Shown: in pieces, positions 15,885 through 24,826 of the stretch | How the letters are laid out: each line of letters begins with the position of its first letter | How positions within the stretch are numbered: the stretch's first letter is position 1 | Source: Spirochaetes bacterium ADurb.Bin215 | Lineage (GTDB): Bacteria; Spirochaetota; Spirochaetia; Treponematales; Treponemataceae | NCBI GenBank assembly: GCA_002070025.1 | Contig: MWCL01000003.1 | Coordinates: 1 to 64,000, forward strand | Direction: 5' to 3' | DNA length: 64,000 nt | Notes under the pieces: model-generated | Databases searched by the model: none | What the model was told of the DNA's origin: nothing | The model's input: the letters and a program-made list of their open reading frames with translations, nothing else | Made by a program: the position numbers and the translations under genes

Positions 15885-15904
15885 CCCCCGGAATTAACCG
15901 GGGG
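15885..15904 (-). terminator. Terminator of the secreted-protein/deacetylase-like operon
   Basis: The 7-bp stem CCCCCGG/CCGGGGG has a 6-base loop. On the minus strand it is followed by a T-rich run (TTTTCTTTTTTC). Confidence 0.85.
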
Positions 15905-15950
15905 TCTCAATGGTATTTTTACCTTGCTGTTTTGTTCTCAGGACGCGCAA

Positions 15951-16571
15951 TTATTCAGCTACGGCAATGTAATAGTCATAGCTGACGGAATACTTGCCCG
16001 AGGTGAAGTCCCAGAACCGGTCCTTCGTCTTGTCGGTTTCGGGAAGGTTCCATTGGACTTCAACACCGTTGTAGCCATAGAGGTTCTGGGTAGTCATGTT
16101 GATCATGAAGCATTTCCGTCCGTCTTTTTCAACCACGGTTCCATTCTCGTCTGCGGGTTTGCCCTGGGAGAAATAGGCACCGGCGGGATCACCGTCTTCA
16201 AAGTCCAGGAAGAATACCACATTTCCGTCTTCGTCTTTCAGTGTCACGTTGTCAACATAGATTACGAGGGGAACATTGGATTTCTTGGTGTTTGATTTTA
16301 CGCGAAGCAGCGCGAGTTTCTTGTGCTTCCCGTTCATTCCGTCATAGGTGATCGTTTTCTTGCTGATTTCGGTTTCATACGTATTCCACTCATTCGGAGT
16401 ATACTTGAGACCGAGTTCGTCGGTTCCCTTCAGATAAAAACACTGATAGGTCTTTGTGTAAAATCCTGCCTGAACCATCTGGGGAAGTTCTCCCGCAGGT
16501 TCGGCAAAAAGCGACGGAGCCATGCCAGCCATAAGCGCAAGCGCTGCGATCAATACAAGTCCTTTTTTCAT
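15951..16571 (-). CDS. Secreted protein, possible carbohydrate-binding beta-sandwich
   Basis: A 206-residue exported protein with a standard signal peptide (residues 1-23, cleavage near LFA). The mature part is rich in beta strands and contains VPLVIYVDNVTLKDEDGN followed by VVFFLDFEDG. That IYVDNVxLxDxxGN pattern is common in jelly-roll carbohydrate-binding modules, where the aspartate often binds calcium. It follows a polysaccharide deacetylase-like lipoprotein gene by 18 bases in one operon, which fits a glycan-binding role. No catalytic motif is seen. GGAGAAAGAC lies before the ATG. Confidence 0.65.
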   Translation of the reverse strand: MKKGLVLIAALALMAGMAPSLFAEPAGELPQMVQAGFYTKTYQCFYLKGTDELGLKYTPNEWNTYETEISKKTITYDGMNGKHKKLALLRVKSNTKKSNVPLVIYVDNVTLKDEDGNVVFFLDFEDGDPAGAYFSQGKPADENGTVVEKDGRKCFMINMTTQNLYGYNGVEVQWNLPETDKTKDRFWDFTSGKYSVSYDYYIAVAE

Positions 16572-16589
16572 CGTCTTTCTCCTTCTTTC

Positions 16590-17306
16590 TTATTCAACAT
16601 ATACCCACAGTACCGGCTCTTTCGGATCCGGGGTTACCCCTTTGCGCCGGAAAAGCTCGCTGACGGTTACGAATTCATAGCCCTGCTTTTTGAGTTCCGG
16701 GATAAGAATGTCCAGCGCTTCGGGTGTGGGATGCGGATACGGCTGTACATCGTGAAGAAGTACAATTGCGCCGTCCCGAACACCATCGAGTACGTTCTGC
16801 GCCCGGTCTTCGGCTTCGGTTCCGCAGCCCGCCCAGTCCATGCCGAGAACACCGCTGGTGAAGGGAAGCCCCACCGTCTCGTGAAGCACATCGCTCGAGG
16901 CAAGATTCGGCGGCCGGAAGAACTTCGGCTCCTGTCCACTGTACTTTTTGATCGCGGCAGACGTCATATCGATCGACTCGCGGATTTCTTCCGGGGTCAT
17001 CTCGTTCATACTGCCCCAGCCCCACGAGTGATTGTTGATTTCGCATCCCATTGATACCATGCGTTCAAGCGTTGGCTGAGTCGATTCGTTAATCAGCTGA
17101 CCAATCACGAAAAACGACGCAACAACATCATATTTTTCAAGCTTGTCCAGAACAAGTGCCGTCATTTCCTCATTGGGGCCATCGTCAAATGTAAGCGCGA
17201 CAAGCTTTGCATTGCTGTCGGAAGCCCTCTGATCCTTGCCGGTTGTTGTACAGGACATAAAAACCACCATGGTCACCAGTATAGTGAATACCAGTATCTT
17301 TTTCAT
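16590..17306 (-). CDS. Polysaccharide deacetylase-like (NodB fold) lipoprotein
   Basis: A 238-residue protein with a lipoprotein signal (hydrophobic to VVFMSC, lipidated Cys19), placing it on a membrane surface. NodB motif 1 (TFDDGP, 39-44), RPP (131-133) and the catalytic LLHDV near 203 are present. Motif 2 is normally HSxxH, but here it reads HSWGW (93-97): the second metal-binding histidine is a tryptophan. Active enzymes remove acetyl groups from chitin-, peptidoglycan- or PNAG-type sugars using Asp-His-His-bound metal, so this member may bind metal weakly or only bind sugar. GGAGG precedes the ATG. It is first gene of the pair with 15951-16571. Confidence 0.85.
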   Translation of the reverse strand: MKKILVFTILVTMVVFMSCTTTGKDQRASDSNAKLVALTFDDGPNEEMTALVLDKLEKYDVVASFFVIGQLINESTQPTLERMVSMGCEINNHSWGWGSMNEMTPEEIRESIDMTSAAIKKYSGQEPKFFRPPNLASSDVLHETVGLPFTSGVLGMDWAGCGTEAEDRAQNVLDGVRDGAIVLLHDVQPYPHPTPEALDILIPELKKQGYEFVTVSELFRRKGVTPDPKEPVLWVYVE

Positions 17307-17376
17307 TTATTCCTCCTCGATCCCAGTGTACAGCCGCTTTTTTTTTCCCGGAATCGGGGAATATCCGTAACCGTAA

Positions 17377-17394
17377 CTAGGTAATTTTACCTAG
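17377..17394. promoter_or_regulatory. Perfect palindrome upstream of the histidine kinase promoter
   Basis: CTAGGTAA-TT-TTACCTAG, two perfect 8-base arms, lies 15 bases upstream of the kinase -35 box and between divergent genes. It has the size of a dimeric regulator site. The LuxR-type regulator encoded downstream is one candidate. Confidence 0.6.
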
Positions 17395-17408
17395 CCCGAC
17401 ACCGGACT

Positions 17409-17436
17409 TTGAATTACGGAACAGCAATGCTATACT
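17409..17436 (+). promoter_or_regulatory. Promoter of the histidine kinase/response regulator operon
   Basis: TTGAAT (17409-17414), a 16-base spacer and TATACT (17431-17436). The ATG is only ten bases after the -10, so transcription would begin about three bases before it; no ribosome binding site is seen. A leaderless transcript is predicted. Confidence 0.65.
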
Positions 17437-17445
17437 GCACAAACC

Positions 17446-19512
17446 ATGGCGTACCGTATCGCGCTTGTACTCAAATATCTCGACGAAGAATATCAGGCAT
17501 CCATTTTCAGGGGCGCCGCGGCTGAAGCCGAGCGGCTCGGTATGGAACTCATCTGTATTCAGGGAGACCAGTTCGATCAGTCCATCTCGGGATCGTCGTT
17601 TTTTTTCTCGTCTTCCTCCGCGCTCCGCCTCGACGGTGTTCTTTTTTTGTCCTCCATACTGCTCGATAACAACACCGGCAACATTTCAAGCCGTCTCAAA
17701 AATATTTTCCCGACAATACCGCTGGTTTCAATCGGAACGGCCTTGAAGGGGATTCCCTCCATTGTATGCGAAACCACCAGACCCATCGCCGATCTGGTTC
17801 ATCATCTTGTCTCCGATCACGGATACCGCCGCTTCCTGTATCTCGGCGGACCGAGGGGAAATCATGACAACCGGGTCCGTGAAGAAGCCTTTACAAAGAC
17901 AATTCTGGGAAAAAAATGGTCAGCAAATACGTGCACCCTTGCCATACGAAACGGAGAACTGTTCAGTGAAACAGCCGGCCTGCAGCTCATCAAACAGTAC
18001 TGCAACGACCACAGTGAGCGGGACATCGATGTTATTCTCGCAGGCAGCGACGACATGGCAGCCGGTATCCGGAAATATCTCCGCACCGGCGCGCCGGAAA
18101 GCTGGAGAGACTGCCCCCTGACCGGGTTCGACGACATTCCGCTTGCCGCGACTCAACCGCTCGCCCTCACAACCATTCATCAGCCGACCGAACGAATGGG
18201 TGCCGCCGCGGCCCGGGCGCTCCACGATGTGCTGCACGGGTCTAAAACAGCTCCGGTGCTGGAGATTCCCGGACGTACCGTACTCCGCAATTCTTGTGGA
18301 TGCCAGGGATACACGGTCTCTGTCCCTCCTGAGGAATCAGAACGCGCACTCCGCCGTGAGCAGTTTCTCCGCGATGTGAGTTACTTCGGTCAGGAGATCA
18401 TGGGCGCATCGTCGGCAGAAGCCCTTGAGCGCCCGCTCCGCGAGTTTCTCACCAATGTCGCATCCCGGGACTTCGCGTTGGTCTTGTATGATTCACCCGT
18501 TTCCAGCATCCCGGACAAGGGCCGAATACAGCTTCACGTCTCCCCCCTTGCGGGTACGCAACCGTTCAGGGACATGACCTTGCGTTCCATGGACGAACTG
18601 TTTGATTCATTGCTCAAAAATCCGGTCAACGCCGGAACCCCTCGCTGTCTTTTCCATCTGCGCGCCGGAGACTATCGGCTGGGATTTGTCCTGTATTCGG
18701 TAGATCAATCCGCTCATACCTATATGAGTGTTTCCGGAATGTTCCTCTCACACGCGGTCAACCGTCTTTTCGAACTCGAACACGAGCAGGACCGCGCTCG
18801 CGAGCTTGAACGGGAAGTTGAGAAACGTACCCGCGAACTCAAGGAAGAAGCCCGTAAGCGCCGCGAGGTTGAGGAAGCGGTTCTCAAGATCAGCGATCTG
18901 GAACGACTCCGCTTCAGTCTCGATCTCCACGATGACATCTGTCAGCGTCTCGCTGCAATGACCATGATCTGCAAATGCGCCGCCGATTCAGACCCGACAA
19001 TGAAAACTCTGTTCGATATGGCGAACGAAACGCTCCGGAAAACCCGGCAGTATGCTCATGAGTCCTTCCCGGTTGAAATAGATTCACTCGATCTCTCGGA
19101 TGCCCTGAACCGTCTTTGCAGCGATATGGATACGGCGGAAAAACCGGTCATTTCCTTTACCCGGTCCGGCAGGACCCGGCCCCTCACCCGTGAGCAGAAA
19201 ATAAATGTATTCCGTATCACGCAGGAAGCCCTGCAGAATGTTGTAAAGCATGCAGAAGCCGGCAAGGTAACGGTTCAGCTGGACTACGGAACGTCGTCGG
19301 TAACACTTGCCATAACGGATGACGGGCACGGATACGAACAGAACGGAAAAGAACCGGCATTGCGGAAAAACCGCCGCCGTCCCCGGGGGCTCGGTATACG
19401 GTCCATGGAGTACCGGGCGCACCAGATGGACGGCTCGTTTACCATCACCGGAAAAAAGGGCAAGGGAACCCGGATTGAGGTTGTCATTCCGGTAACGGGA
19501 GGAGAACAGTGA
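17446..19512 (+). CDS. Cytosolic histidine kinase with LacI-type sugar-binding sensor
   Basis: The 688-residue protein has no membrane segment. Residues 1-285 match the periplasmic-binding fold of LacI/GalR regulators but without their DNA-binding headpiece: it starts IALVLKYLDEEYQASIFRGA and has GSDDMAAGIRKYL and GFDDIPLA typical of that family, ending NSCGC. After a linker and a charged coiled coil (about 440-490) comes a HisKA_3 dimerisation domain with phospho-acceptor His495 (LDLHDDICQRLA), then an HATPase with EALQNVVKHAEAG, DDGHGYE and GLGIRSMEYRA. It should sense an intracellular ligand, perhaps a sugar, and phosphorylate the response regulator, whose gene overlaps it by four bases. 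Confidence 0.88.
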   Translation: MAYRIALVLKYLDEEYQASIFRGAAAEAERLGMELICIQGDQFDQSISGSSFFFSSSSALRLDGVLFLSSILLDNNTGNISSRLKNIFPTIPLVSIGTALKGIPSIVCETTRPIADLVHHLVSDHGYRRFLYLGGPRGNHDNRVREEAFTKTILGKKWSANTCTLAIRNGELFSETAGLQLIKQYCNDHSERDIDVILAGSDDMAAGIRKYLRTGAPESWRDCPLTGFDDIPLAATQPLALTTIHQPTERMGAAAARALHDVLHGSKTAPVLEIPGRTVLRNSCGCQGYTVSVPPEESERALRREQFLRDVSYFGQEIMGASSAEALERPLREFLTNVASRDFALVLYDSPVSSIPDKGRIQLHVSPLAGTQPFRDMTLRSMDELFDSLLKNPVNAGTPRCLFHLRAGDYRLGFVLYSVDQSAHTYMSVSGMFLSHAVNRLFELEHEQDRARELEREVEKRTRELKEEARKRREVEEAVLKISDLERLRFSLDLHDDICQRLAAMTMICKCAADSDPTMKTLFDMANETLRKTRQYAHESFPVEIDSLDLSDALNRLCSDMDTAEKPVISFTRSGRTRPLTREQKINVFRITQEALQNVVKHAEAGKVTVQLDYGTSSVTLAITDDGHGYEQNGKEPALRKNRRRPRGLGIRSMEYRAHQMDGSFTITGKKGKGTRIEVVIPVTGGEQ

Positions 19513-20171
19513 AACAGTACCGTATTGTCGTAATTGACGATCACGCCATCTTTATTCAGGGTTTGTCGCTGTTGATCGGCGGACAGCGGGATTTTCATGT
19601 TACCGGATCGGCCACGAACGCCGCGGCCGGAGAAACGCTCATTGCCGAACAAAAGCCGGACATGGCGATAATCGATCTCAATCTTGGAGACGAGGACGGT
19701 CTTGATCTCATCAAGTCGGTCGCGGAGCATTTCCCGGAAACACGGATTCTCGTTCTTTCCATGCTGCAGGAGCGCTATTACGCAGAACGGTCTCTGGCTG
19801 CGGGGGCCCGGGGGTATGTCATGAAAGACGCCGCGGCGGATACGCTCATCGCGGCCATGCGTACGGTACTCGCCGGCAAAATCTGGCTCAGCGACAACGA
19901 ACAGAAACGGTACATCGATTCGCTCTTCCAGCCCCGCGCGCAAAAGTCTCCGCGCAAGAATCCGCTTGAAACGCTTTCAAACCGTCAGCTTCAGATATTC
20001 CGCATGCTCGGACGGGGACACAGCACGCCCGAAATGGCGCAAACACTTTCCATAAGCACCAAAACGGTTGACGCACACAAGGAGCAACTCAAGAAAAAAC
20101 TCGATTGCGCTTCGGCACAGGAACTGCTCCGTCTTGCCATCTCCTGGAACAAGGATGCCCCGCCGGAATAA
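19509..20171 (+). CDS. NarL/LuxR-family response regulator
   Basis: A 220-residue two-component regulator. The receiver domain (1-120) has acidic residues VVIDDH near the start and phospho-acceptor Asp56 in MAIIDLNLGDEDG. The C-terminal LuxR-type helix-turn-helix (about 150-210) reads LSNRQLQIFRMLGRGHSTPE then TLSISTKTVDAHKEQL. GTG start overlaps the kinase stop (GTGA) with GGAGGAG upstream, indicating coupled translation. It is clearly the partner of the preceding kinase. Targets are unknown; the palindrome at 17377-17394 is one candidate. Confidence 0.94.
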   Translation: MKQYRIVVIDDHAIFIQGLSLLIGGQRDFHVTGSATNAAAGETLIAEQKPDMAIIDLNLGDEDGLDLIKSVAEHFPETRILVLSMLQERYYAERSLAAGARGYVMKDAAADTLIAAMRTVLAGKIWLSDNEQKRYIDSLFQPRAQKSPRKNPLETLSNRQLQIFRMLGRGHSTPEMAQTLSISTKTVDAHKEQLKKKLDCASAQELLRLAISWNKDAPPE

Positions 20172-20176
20172 AAAAA

Positions 20177-20198
20177 ATCCGGCAGAAATCTGCCGGAT
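20177..20198 (+). terminator. Terminator of the kinase/regulator operon
   Basis: The 10-bp stem ATCCGGCAGA/TCTGCCGGAT has a 2-base loop, flanked by an A-run and a short TTGT tail. It lies between the operon and tRNA-Arg on the other strand. Confidence 0.75.
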
Positions 20199-20207
20199 TG
20201 TACGTTC

Positions 20208-20281
20208 TGATCCATAGACGATTCGAACGTCCGACCTGTTGCTTAGGAGGCAACCGCTCTATCCAACTGAGCTAATGGATC
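20208..20281 (-). tRNA. tRNA-Arg (CCT anticodon)
   Basis: The cloverleaf has acceptor GATCCAT/ATGGATC, D-arm GCTCAGTTGGATAGAGC, an anticodon stem around CCTCCTAAG with anticodon CCT, T-stem with TTCGAAT loop, and discriminator A. It reads AGG. CCA is not encoded. No island is attached here. Confidence 0.92.
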
Positions 20282-20332
20282 ATTTAGCGCAGGGAAACTA
20301 TACCGTATTTTCCCCGCGCTGTTCAATGCCGC

Positions 20333-21586
20333 TTATTCCTTCTCGAGGAAGGTGTATGCGTTGCCGGTATTGCCGGCACGGCCGGTTCGGCCGATGCGGT
20401 GCACGTAGTCCTCGTAGGTATTCGGCTGTGAATAATTGATTACATGGGAAATGTCGGCCACGTCAATTCCGCGCGCGGCGACGTCGGTGGCGACAAGAAT
20501 GTCAATTTCATTTTCCTTGAGCCGCTTGATCGCCCGTGTCCGCTGGGCCTGGCTTTTGTTCCCGTGGATCCGGTCGGCTTTGAAGCCGCGGCTCACGAGC
20601 GCCTTGCACAACCGTTCAACGGAATGTTTGGTATCGTCGAAAATGATGGTCTTTCCCCGGTTCTTCGCAATAAGCAGGTCATGGAGTTTGTCGATTTTTT
20701 CCTCGCGGGCCCGGTAATACACAACATCCTGATTAACGCTGTCTACCGTAACGTTCTCGCGGACGGAAACGGTTACCGCGTCATGAGAAAAGGACCGAAC
20801 ATGCTTTTCGATTTCCCCTTCCATGGTCGCGCTGAAAAACAGGGTCTGCCGGTTTGTGGGCATCGCCGAAAAAATGCTGGTTATGTCGCGGATAAAGCCC
20901 ATGTCGAGCATGCGGTCAAACTCGTCGAGCACCGCGGTGGTTATGCCGGAAAGGGACAGGGTCCGCTGCTGAAGGTGATCCTTGATGCGCCCCGGAGTAC
21001 CAATAACCAGGCGGGGGTTGCGGCGGAGATCGCGGATCTGCATGTTCATGGAAGCGCCGCCGATAAGCAGGGCGGTTCGAAGCCCGCAGTTCTTGCTGAA
21101 CGCGAGACATTCTTCCTGAATCTGCTGGGCAAGTTCCCGGGTCGGTGCCATGATGATGGCGTGGTGATCCATCGCGTGGATCAGATCATGGATGAGCGGC
21201 AGGGCGAACGCCGCGGTTTTTCCGGTTCCGGTATTGGCGATGCCGATAAGGTCCCGGCCCTGCATGACGATCGGAATCGTCTTGTCCTGGATAGGCGACG
21301 GGTTGTTGTATCCCTTTGCGAGTACATTGGCGAGTATCCGGGAATCAAGCGAGAAATCGCTGAACGTGTTCACGGAAACATATTCACTCTTTTCCGTGAC
21401 CGTTGCGGTCTTGATAAACTTTGACGGATGAATGAACTTTTTGTTCCTGAGGGCACGGCCGGCTCCGCGGAGCTGACCGCCGGTGTTTCCGGGACGGCGC
21501 CGGTCGGAGGGCAGCCGGACAGGAGCGGATGATCTGGACGATGAACGGGTGGACGCACGTGCGCCCGCATTGTTTGCTGTGTACAT
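20333..21586 (-). CDS. DEAD-box family ATP-dependent RNA helicase (RhlE-like)
   Basis: A 417-residue RNA-unwinding enzyme. A basic, serine/arginine-rich N-terminal extension (about 1-65) precedes the helicase core. The core has Q motif (NPSPIQDKTIP), motif I (ANTGTGKT), Ia (APTRELA), Ib (GTPGRI), motif II as DEFD (VLDEFDRMLD), III (SAT), and the C-terminal motifs ARGID and HRIGRTGRAG. Motif II is DEFD instead of DEAD; the residues that bind ATP-Mg (D, E, last D) are kept. AAAGG lies eight bases before the ATG. The basic tail is N-terminal, unlike the C-terminal tail of Escherichia coli RhlE. Likely roles are ribosome assembly or RNA turnover. Confidence 0.92.
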   Translation of the reverse strand: MYTANNAGARASTRSSSRSSAPVRLPSDRRRPGNTGGQLRGAGRALRNKKFIHPSKFIKTATVTEKSEYVSVNTFSDFSLDSRILANVLAKGYNNPSPIQDKTIPIVMQGRDLIGIANTGTGKTAAFALPLIHDLIHAMDHHAIIMAPTRELAQQIQEECLAFSKNCGLRTALLIGGASMNMQIRDLRRNPRLVIGTPGRIKDHLQQRTLSLSGITTAVLDEFDRMLDMGFIRDITSIFSAMPTNRQTLFFSATMEGEIEKHVRSFSHDAVTVSVRENVTVDSVNQDVVYYRAREEKIDKLHDLLIAKNRGKTIIFDDTKHSVERLCKALVSRGFKADRIHGNKSQAQRTRAIKRLKENEIDILVATDVAARGIDVADISHVINYSQPNTYEDYVHRIGRTGRAGNTGNAYTFLEKE

Positions 21587-21830
21587 TGAGTATACCTTTG
21601 CGTGTAAAGTGTGTAGATAGATTGATCGGAACTCATGGGCAGGGTACCCACAACTCCGCTGCAGGAATGCGCGGGGGATACCAGGTACGGATGAAGACCG
21701 TGTACAGTTCGGGCCGCATGAAAATCATGGCGGCAAAAACGGCTCCCGGGAATGCCGTATAACCCGATTCCCGGAGAAAACTAATTACTGGGTAACACTC
21801 TATCAGAAAAAATATTTTTATAATAGCCCC

Positions 21831-22676
21831 TCAGAGCGCTTTCCGGGCGAGCTGAATCTGTACGTCGCCAAAACCGAAACATTTGGCAAGCCGGTCCGCA
21901 ATCAGTTTGACCGGCGCAGGCGCCATACCCTGCGGAATACCGCCCCAGGTTTTCCGCCGGAGAATACCGAATCCTGCCTGGCGGAGAAGACGCGAAAGAT
22001 GTGAAACGGAAAAAAGATGCACGTGGTCGGCGATGGCGCTCCGCCAGGCGGCTTTGAGACATCGCGCCTGAAAACTCGCGGTATTGGGGGTTACGCAGAT
22101 AAACCATCCGCCGGGTTTCAAAATGCGGTATATTTCGGCTGCAAAACGGTCCGGATCCGGGACGTGCTCGATAACATGGCTCGCGTGGACAACATCAACG
22201 TGATTATCCGGAAGGGCGAGTGATTCGAGGGTGCCGGTATGGATCGTTACCCCGCGATTTTCCCGGCCGTAGCAGGCGGCTTCTTCGCACACCTCCACCC
22301 CTTCGGCAATCCAGCCGCGGGCCTGCACATGGGCAACGAGTGAACCGGTAGCGCAGCCAACGTCGAGAAACCGTTTTTCGCCTGTGAGAGACGCTTCAAT
22401 GCGGGAAAAACCGACGTCATTGAGTCCCAGCTTCATCAGGTTAAAAAAATTACCGGCGTTTTCCACTTCATAATCACGGTACTCGCCGTCGTAGCGCCGG
22501 GAAAGGTGTTCCGCCACGGGGCGAGGGTTCTGGTATACATGCCCGCACCCGGCACAGCGTTGAAAGGAAAAGGAGCCGAGGTCCCACAACGGACGAACGG
22601 AGGCCGATCCGCATACCGGACAAGACACACGGTCGCGAACTTCATCGGGTGCGGGCTCTTTTGAAAACGTCTTCAT
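21831..22676 (-). CDS. SAM-dependent methyltransferase with N-terminal zinc-ribbon
   Basis: A 281-residue class I methyltransferase. Residues ~15-45 form a four-cysteine ribbon (SCPVCGSASV and CAGCGHVYQNPRP), then a Rossmann domain with the SAM-binding FLDVGCATGSLV and VHASHVIEHVPDP (motif IV-like). This architecture is typical of methyltransferases acting on sugars or unknown metabolites in surface-glycan or secondary pathways. No neighbour points to a substrate. The start at 22676 is chosen because TACAAT ends eight bases before it, consistent with other leaderless starts here; ATG 22694 is the alternative. Confidence 0.82.
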   Translation of the reverse strand: MKTFSKEPAPDEVRDRVSCPVCGSASVRPLWDLGSFSFQRCAGCGHVYQNPRPVAEHLSRRYDGEYRDYEVENAGNFFNLMKLGLNDVGFSRIEASLTGEKRFLDVGCATGSLVAHVQARGWIAEGVEVCEEAACYGRENRGVTIHTGTLESLALPDNHVDVVHASHVIEHVPDPDRFAAEIYRILKPGGWFICVTPNTASFQARCLKAAWRSAIADHVHLFSVSHLSRLLRQAGFGILRRKTWGGIPQGMAPAPVKLIADRLAKCFGFGDVQIQLARKAL

Positions 22677-22722
22677 GGATAGCGATTGTAGCATGGATAC
22701 CTGTTGCGCGCCATGCGTAAAA

Positions 22723-22756
22723 AAAACCGCAGCACGGTAGCACCGGCTGCGGTTTT
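22723..22756 (-). terminator. gdhA terminator
   Basis: The 11-bp stem AAAACCGCAGC/GCTGCGGTTTT has a 12-base loop, with a T-run on the minus strand after gdhA. Confidence 0.9.
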
Positions 22757-22776
22757 CTGATCATGCAGGCAGAATG

Positions 22777-24177
<1,401 letters not shown>

Positions 24178-24258
24178 TTATGACTATGGCACGGCTACTC
24201 CAGCGGGAAAAAGTATAGCATTATGGAAAAATCATGTACAGATATTTCGAAAAAAAGC

Positions 24259-24277
24259 CGCCGGCACAGCACCGGCG
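24259..24277 (-). terminator. Terminator after the glycogen operon
   Basis: The stem CGCCGG/CCGGCG has a 7-base loop, followed on the minus strand by a T-run (plus-strand A7 at 24250-24256). Confidence 0.8.
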
Positions 24278-24304
24278 ACGTTATAGTCAAATGGCGTTTG
24301 CCTG

Positions 24305-24826
24305 TTATTCCATGAACAGGCCGCGGAGGTCTTCAAGCCGGGTCTTTACAACAGCGATATCGCCCTTGTGCAGCACTTTTTTGATTTCTTCATTCTGGTT
24401 TTTCGCCATGTCAAGATACGGCAGCATGTCGGGATTGTCCTTGAATTGCTGCTCAAACTGGATCATTTGTTCGTCCATCTCCAGGGTCTGGTACGACGCG
24501 GTAATCACGATCATCTTTTCAAATCCATCGGATCCCATACCGTGTTTTTTAAAAATATTCCGGATTTCGGCGGGAACGTCTATCCCGCGCATCTGGCCGA
24601 ATACGCCGGCGATATCCGCGTCTTCGTCTTCCATCTGTTCATCAATCGGATCAAAGAGGTAATCGTACCGTCCCTCAAGCGCGTCAAGATCGGCTTCGAG
24701 CGCTTCGTAGTTGGCCACGAATGCGTCCACATCGGATGCACTGAGGATCTTTTTTGGCGCTCCCTGCGCGAAAACCATGGCTACGGCGAAAAGAACCAGC
24801 GTTGCTGTTGCTAATATTTTCTTCAT
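24305..24826 (-). CDS. Secreted helical protein of unknown function
   Basis: A 173-residue exported protein with a signal peptide (1-20, MKKILATATLVLFAVAMVFA). The mature part is acidic and mainly helical (DVDAFVANYEALEADLDALE). I do not recognise a family. Its start overlaps the glgP stop by four bases (ATGA), with AGGAGA upstream, so it is translated with the glycogen genes; a glycogen-related role is not evident because it should be periplasmic. A terminator follows. Confidence 0.75.
   Translation of the reverse strand: MKKILATATLVLFAVAMVFAQGAPKKILSASDVDAFVANYEALEADLDALEGRYDYLFDPIDEQMEDEDADIAGVFGQMRGIDVPAEIRNIFKKHGMGSDGFEKMIVITASYQTLEMDEQMIQFEQQFKDNPDMLPYLDMAKNQNEEIKKVLHKGDIAVVKTRLEDLRGLFME

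Noticed and set aside
20444-21424. 326-codon plus-strand ORF opposite the RNA helicase
   Set aside because: It is a complement of the helicase gene with all DEAD-box motifs on the other strand; no start signals.
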